From positions 3,534,001-3,598,000 of the forward strand of contig NZ_CP009520.1 in the NCBI RefSeq assembly GCF_000969905.1: DNA of 64,000 nucleotides, given 5' to 3'. The notes beneath the pieces were generated by a model. That model ran no database searches, was not told the DNA's origin, and saw nothing but the letters and a program-made list of their open reading frames with translations. The translations under genes and the position numbers were made by a program. Position 1 is the first letter of the stretch. The number at the start of each line of letters is the position of its first letter. Positions 7,391 through 13,565 of the stretch are shown here, piece by piece. This DNA is from Methanosarcina vacuolata Z-761. GTDB taxonomy: Archaea > Halobacteriota > Methanosarcinia > Methanosarcinales > Methanosarcinaceae.

Positions 7391-9666
7391 TGCCCCTCCC
7401 CGCGAATATCGACTCTATTATTCCTTTGGAAATGGTAGTTTATAATCAGTGGGTTCTCTGGAAATATGAAGAGGTAGACGGCAGGATGACAAAAGTCCCA
7501 TATCAAACCAATGGGAAAAAAGCCGCTTCCACAAGGCCAGAAACTTGGACGACATTAGGTGACGTATTAAAAGTAGCTGATAACTTTGATGGTATCGGAT
7601 TCGTATTTACTGAGGACTCCGGGATAGTAGGACTGGATTTCGACCATGTAAAAAAAGGAGCCATTTGGGACCTTGAGGCTCTCTACGAGATTCGAAGCCT
7701 CAATTCATACTCCGAATTATCTCCGAGTGGCGAAGGTGCTCACGTTTATGTATTTGCGAAATCCCCAGGCAACGTAAGAAAAAAAGGCAATCGGGAAATG
7801 TACAGCTCTGGTAGGTACTTCACAGTTACGGGAGACAAAATTCCTAATACTCCAGACAGCATAAATGAAAATCAGGAAGCTGTAAATGCACTTTACAAAA
7901 AGTGGTTCACTGAAGACAACAAGGAAAATACACGGATAAAGCACCCTGAGAGCGACAACCCCGATGAAGATATTATAAGCTTCTGCAAAAAATCGAAGAA
8001 CGCGCAGAAGTTTGAAAAACTGTATGCTGGAAACGTCGAAGGATATCCGTCGCAATCTGAGGCTGATCTGGCTCTGTGCTCTATTATTGCCTTCTATACG
8101 CAGGATAAGGAACAGATCCAGAGAATATTTTCAGGATCGGGGCTATATCGGCCGGAAAAATGGGGACGTCGGCAAGACTATGTAGAAACCACGATTAAAA
8201 AAGCTCTCTCTGGCCTTACGGACGTGTATACAGGCGAAAAGAAAAAAGACCAATCTGCAAGGCAGAAAATAGAAGTTCCATTCGATGTCGTGGGCAACAG
8301 AATAATGCAGAAATTCCACATAATGACCTTGGACGATACGAAGGAAATTTTCCTTTATGAGAACGGCGTTTATAAAGCCGAAGGCGCGGAAACTAAAATA
8401 AACAAAGAAATCCGCGAGGAGTATACCAGGGTATACATAGATGAATGGAACGAAAAAATAGGAACTGATTTGCCTGAGCATCTGCCTGTGGGAAACGGTG
8501 TATATGTCAATGAAGTGATGAATTATATAAAAATATACACCGCGAAAAACAGGGTCGAAATAGACCAAGGGCAGGAGGATCTCATCAATCTGAAGAATGG
8601 AATCTTCAATTTCGAGACACTCAAACTTGAGCCGCACGATCCGGAAAAGTATATGATTCGACAAATTCCGGTCATTTATGACCCTGAAGCACAATGCCCC
8701 CAAATCTCCAAATTCCTATCGAGTGTTGTCCACGAAGAGAACGTAAAAGTCTTAATCGAGTTTGCAGGGTACGCTTTACTTCCAACCACTAGGATGCAGA
8801 AAGCACTCATGCTGTATGGAAACGGCGGGAACGGTAAGTCCATATTCCTGAGATTTCTAATCGCTTTTGTAGGCGAGGCAAACACCAGTAATGAGAGTTT
8901 GCAGCGATTGGAAACTGACAAATTCGCCGTATCAAACTTATATGGGAAGCTTTTAAATGTTTTTCCTGACCTCAGTGACCAAGCCCTAGGTCATAACGAT
9001 ACATTTAAAGCACTGGTCGGCGGCGACAGGATGAGGGCGGAAAAGAAGTACAAAGACGCCTTCGCATTCTATAATATAGCTCGCCTGGTATATTCCGCAA
9101 ACAAGATACCACCAGCCAAGGATGATACAAGGGCATACTACCGAAGATGGATTCTGGTCGAGTTTCCGAACGTGTTTGAGGGCAGCAACGAAGATAAAGA
9201 CTTAATCCGTAAACTGACCACAGAGGATGAACTCAGTGGATTTTTAAATCTCGCAATCGAGGGTGTATTTGAGGCTGTATATGTAAATGAGAAGTTCTCA
9301 TACTCTCGCTCAATCGGTGATGTTGAAAAGCTATATAAAAAGAACAGCTCTCCGGTTGAGGCTTTTGCAGAGCAGTGCTTAATACCTTCGGATTCAAACA
9401 CAGAGAAAACGACTATGTACGATGCATTCATGACGTGGGCTAAGAACAACAATGTGAAGGCACTCAGTTACATTGGCTTTTGCAAAAAAATGAAATCGCT
9501 TGGATACACAGATGCAAGGCCGTGGGGTGATAGGCATGAGTCAAGGGGGAATGTTTGGGCGGGTATCAGCATCGACATGGGAAAGGTTGAGAAAACACAG
9601 CCTGTCTCAAAAGAGACTACGGGAGACATCTGGGACGGGATGACAGGGTTTAAACCCCCACTGTAG
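7390..9666 (+). CDS. Primase-polymerase / SF3 helicase replication protein of plasmid-virus type
   Basis: The 758-residue replication initiator-like protein has two parts. The N-terminal part resembles primase-polymerase domains: an acidic VGLDFDH motif at residues 80-86, then SPSGEGAHVYVF at 111-122 and SSGRYFTVTG near 140. The C-terminal part is a D5/P4-type superfamily 3 helicase with Walker A GNGGNGKS near residue 480, LLNVFPDL as the Walker B region, and sensor Asn in LVYSANKIPP. Such fusions copy plasmid or viral DNA. Together with the integrase and the iteron-like repeats it defines an integrated replicon. Confidence 0.88.
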   Translation: MPLPANIDSIIPLEMVVYNQWVLWKYEEVDGRMTKVPYQTNGKKAASTRPETWTTLGDVLKVADNFDGIGFVFTEDSGIVGLDFDHVKKGAIWDLEALYEIRSLNSYSELSPSGEGAHVYVFAKSPGNVRKKGNREMYSSGRYFTVTGDKIPNTPDSINENQEAVNALYKKWFTEDNKENTRIKHPESDNPDEDIISFCKKSKNAQKFEKLYAGNVEGYPSQSEADLALCSIIAFYTQDKEQIQRIFSGSGLYRPEKWGRRQDYVETTIKKALSGLTDVYTGEKKKDQSARQKIEVPFDVVGNRIMQKFHIMTLDDTKEIFLYENGVYKAEGAETKINKEIREEYTRVYIDEWNEKIGTDLPEHLPVGNGVYVNEVMNYIKIYTAKNRVEIDQGQEDLINLKNGIFNFETLKLEPHDPEKYMIRQIPVIYDPEAQCPQISKFLSSVVHEENVKVLIEFAGYALLPTTRMQKALMLYGNGGNGKSIFLRFLIAFVGEANTSNESLQRLETDKFAVSNLYGKLLNVFPDLSDQALGHNDTFKALVGGDRMRAEKKYKDAFAFYNIARLVYSANKIPPAKDDTRAYYRRWILVEFPNVFEGSNEDKDLIRKLTTEDELSGFLNLAIEGVFEAVYVNEKFSYSRSIGDVEKLYKKNSSPVEAFAEQCLIPSDSNTEKTTMYDAFMTWAKNNNVKALSYIGFCKKMKSLGYTDARPWGDRHESRGNVWAGISIDMGKVEKTQPVSKETTGDIWDGMTGFKPPL

Positions 9667-9722
9667 TTATAATTTTGAAATTATTGTGTATATACCATAT
9701 AAGCATACAATACGCGTGGATA

Positions 9723-9932
9723 TTAAATTGGCCATAATAGTTTTTGGCAACCATCCTGTCTCCCGGCCTCAATGGTAAAAACGTCATCATGTGAGCTCAT
9801 AGCCTGGAACAGGATGGCTTTTTTATCCTGTACCAATTCGCTGCCAATGCACAGAACCGTTTCAAAGTTGCTCCCCTCGGATCTTGTTGACACTGTGTTT
9901 AAAACGATAGCGTCAATAAGTTCTTGAACTCT
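9723..9932 (-). pseudogene. Possible C-terminal remnant of a protein gene
   Basis: An open frame on the minus strand translates into protein-like sequence (ending in FTIEAGRQDGCQKLLWPI and a stop) but has no start codon near its beginning. An in-frame TGA lies directly upstream, and the neighbouring frame continues as HTEEFKNLL, which suggests a frameshifted, decayed gene. I do not recognise the family. The rest of 9667-10164 holds no gene that I can support, apart from a TATA-like AATATATATC near 10118. Confidence 0.3.
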
Positions 9933-10164
9933 TCAGTATGCGACGCGCTAGCCCCGACATGTCACGGGTGTTTCTGCAGGCTTCCTAGGAGATCTTTTTC
10001 TATCTATGTTAATTAAATCCTGAGACTGAATCAAATGATGTCAGAGAAGAATGTCGGAATCTAAAGACTATTTTGAGGTTCAACCCGTTGAGTTATACTT
10101 AAAATATATAATAATGTGAATATATATCATTAGGGATCTGTATATTGAATATTGGTGATAAATT

Positions 10165-10446
10165 ATGTCCTTTGATTATGATGGAACGAAATGGTTTGTC
10201 GCTGGTTTTGAGGGTGGAATAGCTGGGGAATATCATGATGTACCATGGGAATTTGAGGGATCAACGGTGCGTGCCGGATTTCTCTGGAAAGGCGACTTGT
10301 CGCCCTGTGGTCCCGATCGGATCAACTGTTCTATCATGCATTCTCATGGGGGCATAGATAGTTTTGACATTGTTTTTTTGTCTCCCGGTTGGTTCGTTGC
10401 AATGAAGGGAGGTGAGCCTTACAGGTTAGGTAAGCGTATTGTGTAA
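10165..10446 (+). CDS. Small hypothetical protein
   Basis: This 93-residue protein is unrecognised. It begins MSFDYDGTKWFVAGFEGGIA, is rich in Gly, Trp and Phe, and looks like a small beta-rich fold. A GGTGAT ribosome site precedes the ATG, and a TATA-like AATATATATC lies about 45 bases upstream, so it is probably expressed alone. It sits between the replication operon and the structured intergenic region. Confidence 0.5.
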   Translation: MSFDYDGTKWFVAGFEGGIAGEYHDVPWEFEGSTVRAGFLWKGDLSPCGPDRINCSIMHSHGGIDSFDIVFLSPGWFVAMKGGEPYRLGKRIV

Positions 10447-10509
10447 CAAACAAAACAAATAAGACTTATCCAGAAAACGCTGTACTGTCTAAATCCTATT
10501 TATTATGAT

Positions 10510-10552
10510 GGGACTTACGTACTTGATTTGGGATCTCAAGTGTATAAGTCCC
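10510..10552. other. Long imperfect inverted repeat
   Basis: A 17-base left arm (10510-10526, GGGACTTACGTACTTGA) pairs with the right arm (10536-10552, TCAAGTGTATAAGTCCC) at 14 of 17 positions, around a 9-base loop. It lies 60 bases after the stop of the 93-residue gene. It may be a terminator or the end of a mobile element. TATA-rich DNA (about 10563-10605) follows it and could be a promoter for the structured region downstream. Confidence 0.6.
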
Positions 10553-10624
10553 AAGATGATAACCTAACTATATAGATATATAATCTTTACCTTAACTATA
10601 TACCAATCTGCTTTTAACATGTTG

Positions 10625-11210
10625 CCTGCACAATCAAATCAGCCTGTAAAAACAGTATCGTTTGGGCGCGTCTAACTAGCGAAATGATGTCCATAGAAAA
10701 GCGAACCACCCTGCCGGTCCGAAAAGTCATTCGGTTCTAGCTACCCCCAGGGCTTCCGTTGTTGTTTCTCGTTCGGATTGGATGTACGACGGTCAAGATT
10801 TATATTGTGCATGTTTTCAATTTGCCAGAACTACCGGATATGTTCACGCTCGACCAAAACGAGGTGGTACTTTCCACAGGCTCTAGTAGTTTTTACATAA
10901 ACGCTTACTGACGCACTCGCATAATACTCTTATCTCAGCAGGGTCTGGTCAATATGTCCTGCTAAGCTCAACGGGCTACAAGCTATAAGATAGAACAGGG
11001 CTAGAGGCAAAAGCAGACGTAATTTCACGGTGTCAGCCTTATATTCAGGGTTGGCACCGTGAATGACTGATTGCTGCGTTGACGAGACGCAGCGATAGAA
11101 ACGACGGGTTGACGAAACCCAACAAGGTGACTAAGCACGAGTGCACGGACGCACGCGGGCGAAGTGCAGTATTGACGATGTACTGCACCCCTATATTATC
11201 TCGTGAGTAT
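10625..11210 (+). ncRNA. Candidate large structured noncoding RNA
   Basis: No protein frame is convincing here, but stable inverted repeats follow each other. They include CTGT/ACAG at 10644-10655, CCGAA/TTCGG at 10719-10734, a nested stem around CTCG/CGAG at 10832-10869, and AGCAGG/CCTGCT at 10937-10963. TTCACGGTGTCA/TGGCACCGTGAA pairs at 11024-11063. Three more hairpins at 11070-11096, 11106-11120 and 11164-11188 all carry TGACGA in the loop. AT-rich TATA-like sequence at 10563-10605 would suit a plus-strand promoter. Ends, strand and function are inferred; a DNA-level role (origin, protein-binding hairpins) is the alternative. Confidence 0.42.
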
Positions 11211-11315
11211 TTAGCGTTTAAGAATTCCTCGGACTTTTTTCCAAATGTAAACAGTTGGCCCAGACTCCCTCCTGAAATCTTGTCTGTTTTTGCCAGAGAC
11301 GAACACAACTTGGCG

Positions 11316-11330
11316 TGGGGGCTACCCCCA
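11316..11330. other. GC hairpin at the distal edge of the repeat array
   Basis: TGGGGG (11316-11321) and CCCCCA (11325-11330) form a 6-bp stem with a 3-base loop. The sequence GCTACCCCCAGGGC here (11321-11334) is an exact repeat of 10740-10753. It could end transcription of the array on the minus strand or belong to the structured region. Confidence 0.5.
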
Positions 11331-11342
11331 GGGCGTCGCCTG

Positions 11343-12205
11343 AATTCCGCCGCAACAAGCTCAGGACCCCGTGGGCGGGGCAAGGGTCACAGTCGTCATG
11401 CAGGTCTAACCCGACCGTCACAACAAGCTCAGGAACATCGAGTACGTTGCTCGCGAGTCCGGACACGTTGGGGTCTAACCCTAGTTCCGTCACAACAAGC
11501 TCAGGAACAATCTGAACGAGCGATTTCATGGTCCGTTTCTGGGGGTCTAACCCTAGTTCCGTCACAACAAGCTCAGGAACTCGTTTAGTCTGGTCTTTGC
11601 GTTCTTGTGTTCCTGAAGGTCTAACCCTAGTTCCGTCACAACAAGCTCAGGAACCCTGCAGGTCGTGGCCGGTCTTATCGCGATGGCGGCAGGGTCTAAC
11701 CCTAGTTCCGTCACAACAAGCTCAGGAACAACACCTAGAGGCACAGGGGGCATTTGTGCTTATGCCCCCCGCAGTCATGCTTTTTTCAAAAACGGGTCTA
11801 ACCCTAGTTCCGTCACAACAAGCTCAGGAACCTGTCTTACATTGTGAAATGCTATCGGATGTCTCTTTTGGGGTCTAACCCTAGTTCCGTCACAACAAGC
11901 TCAGGAACATGAACGTACATGATAGGGACGCGCTTGAGATTTTTGGGTCTAACCCTAGTTCCGTCACAACAAGCTCAGGAACATTGATCTTGGCGATCTG
12001 GCCATTCATCCTTTTTGAGTGGTCTAACCCTAGTTCCGTCACAACAAGCTCAGGAACTCAGGTGCAGGCCACTATCAACCAGTGCCCGAAGGCAGGTCTA
12101 ACCCTAGTTCCGTCACAACAAGCTCAGGAACCCCGTTTGCTTTACCATATACAATTTCAGATAATTTAGGTCTAACCCTAGTTCCGTCACAACAAGCTCA
12201 GGAAC
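11343..12205 (-). CRISPR. CRISPR-like array: eleven 37-bp repeats and one degenerate repeat, next to tnpB
   Basis: Ten identical 37-bp repeats start at 11472, 11544, 11618, 11693, 11795, 11872, 11946, 12021, 12095 and 12169. An 11th (11403-11436) has lost three bases, and a degenerate 12th (11343-11368) lies at the left edge. Read on the minus strand the repeat starts GTTCCTGAGCTTGTTGTGAC and ends CTAGGGTTAGACC, with GTTCC/GGAAC able to pair inside it. Spacers are all different and 34-40 nt, except one of 65 nt (11730-11794). The decayed end is at the left, so the leader side is at the tnpB gene, whose stop codon lies inside the first repeat. No cas1 or cas2 is present. Confidence 0.85.
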
Positions 12206-13451
12206 AGGGCAAAAATTCCCTCTTTTCGTTCATCTGAGCTATTTTAGAACTGGATTGTTTGAAAGACAGTATTTCATGCCTTTTTGGATGTAACCCGACA
12301 TCCTCTATCCCGTCTGCAAAAGCTTCCGGGATTGCCTTTTTGATTATATTGAGCGCCCCGTTCAAATCTGCGTTTATGATAGTTCCGCTGGCAGACCTGA
12401 ACTGTCCTCTGTTTATCCGTTTTCCTACGTATGACTCGTGGTGTTTCACAGGTTCGTTATCCAGGAAACTGCATTTCGAGGTATGACTTTCCTCATTGAC
12501 TATGACGTCAATTCCGACTTCTTCGGCCTTGTACTTGATCATCTGAATCAGCGTGGCAAACGGGATGTTCACGAAGTTCTGGTTATTTCGCTTCCCGTGG
12601 TTGATTTTCTGTTTCCAGTCGGGATTGTTTCCGATCACGATCGTTTTGACCTCGTTTGATCTGGCATACTCGATAACGTCCCTGCTCAACTTATGGAAGT
12701 AGTCTTTGATCTTGTTATTCCGTTTCCAGTCAAGTTTAGCAAGCTTCTTGCCGTATTTGAGACCGGACTTATCGTAAACGCTCTGGACCCTTGCCTTCTC
12801 CTTATTGTAGAACTGGTTCATGCTTTTCACAACGCCGCCCTTAACGACAATCGGGTCTGCCCCGAAGTTGTTTCCGATAGTTACGACGTTAGATACACCT
12901 AAATCAATTCCGATTACCCGCGTGGAATCCAGCTCACAGGGCGTGACTTCCTTCTCGTAAACGATCTCACAGACGTAGTTGAACCGCCTCGGGATTATTC
13001 GTACCTGGCACAGCTTTACGTCCTTCAGCCTTGTTTTAAATTCCAGGTCGATCTTTCCGGGGAATTTCAGGACACCATCTTTGATTTTGCACTGCTGATT
13101 CGTGAAGACCAAAATGTTCTCCCCGTCTTTCGGCTTGTACTTTGGTGGGTTCGGCTCACCCTGAAACTTCGAATGATCCTTTTTCCATTCCTTGATGGCC
13201 CTGAAAAAAGACTTCCAATTCTTATCGAGGAGTTTTAAGATCTGCTGAGATGTTTGTGCAGGGAGCTGTTTGTACTCATCTGTGTTTTTCAACGTTGAGC
13301 ATAACTCAGAGTACCTAATCCATTTCTGGCTACGTTTGAGTTCCTGCTGGATCCGATAATTCGCTGCGTTGTACAGGTTTTTTGAAGCGTGGCACGTAGC
13401 TGATATGGACTCTGATTTGAATTGTATCTGCTCAGTCCGTGTGACTGTCAT
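12198..13451 (-). CDS. TnpB-like RuvC nuclease (candidate compact type V effector)
   Basis: The protein belongs to the TnpB/OrfB (IS1341-type) family: 417 residues from the ATG at 13451, chosen for GGGAG at 13461-13465 and a TATA-like box at 13486-13496. RuvC I is VIGIDLGVSN (Asp183) and RuvC III is NADLNGALNI (Asp362). The usual RuvC II Glu position reads IVIGNNPDWKQ; Glu residues are instead in NEESHTSKCSFLD (320-321), a layout I associate with a rearranged TnpB subgroup. The zinc-ribbon cysteines are missing. No tnpA is nearby. The last codons and stop overlap the first array repeat, so one transcript could carry mRNA and guide RNA. Confidence 0.88.
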   Translation of the reverse strand: MTVTRTEQIQFKSESISATCHASKNLYNAANYRIQQELKRSQKWIRYSELCSTLKNTDEYKQLPAQTSQQILKLLDKNWKSFFRAIKEWKKDHSKFQGEPNPPKYKPKDGENILVFTNQQCKIKDGVLKFPGKIDLEFKTRLKDVKLCQVRIIPRRFNYVCEIVYEKEVTPCELDSTRVIGIDLGVSNVVTIGNNFGADPIVVKGGVVKSMNQFYNKEKARVQSVYDKSGLKYGKKLAKLDWKRNNKIKDYFHKLSRDVIEYARSNEVKTIVIGNNPDWKQKINHGKRNNQNFVNIPFATLIQMIKYKAEEVGIDVIVNEESHTSKCSFLDNEPVKHHESYVGKRINRGQFRSASGTIINADLNGALNIIKKAIPEAFADGIEDVGLHPKRHEILSFKQSSSKIAQMNEKREFLPCS

Positions 13452-13485
13452 ACCCGAGTTCTCCCGCAGTATAAAATCTGACCCC

Positions 13486-13496
13486 ATATATATAAT
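13486..13496 (-). promoter_or_regulatory. TATA-like box for the tnpB-array unit
   Basis: The minus strand reads TTATATATAT here, about 35 bases before the chosen ATG. An archaeal start site about 24 bases downstream would give a very short leader holding GGGAG. A second, weaker box (TTTTATAC, about 13472-13479) would give a leaderless mRNA. Confidence 0.45.
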
Positions 13497-13565
13497 TAGC
13501 AAGGAGATATATTAAATCAACTAATACTGAAAATTGACGTTGTGACGTCTCAGTTATATTGCATT

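Noticed and set aside
10669-10679. GTCTAACTAG in the structured region as an anti-repeat
   Set aside because: Only seven consecutive bases match the array repeat, which is expected by chance in a region of this size.
11079-12169. Frames across the 37-bp repeat array on both strands (for example repeating LTLVPSQQAQE and NPSSVTTSSGT)
   Set aside because: They are translations of the repeat and of random spacers, and shift frame whenever spacer length changes.
11343-12205. The array as an ordinary tandem repeat
   Set aside because: Intervening sequences are all different and of near-constant length, unlike the other tandem arrays in the window, which have no unique spacers.
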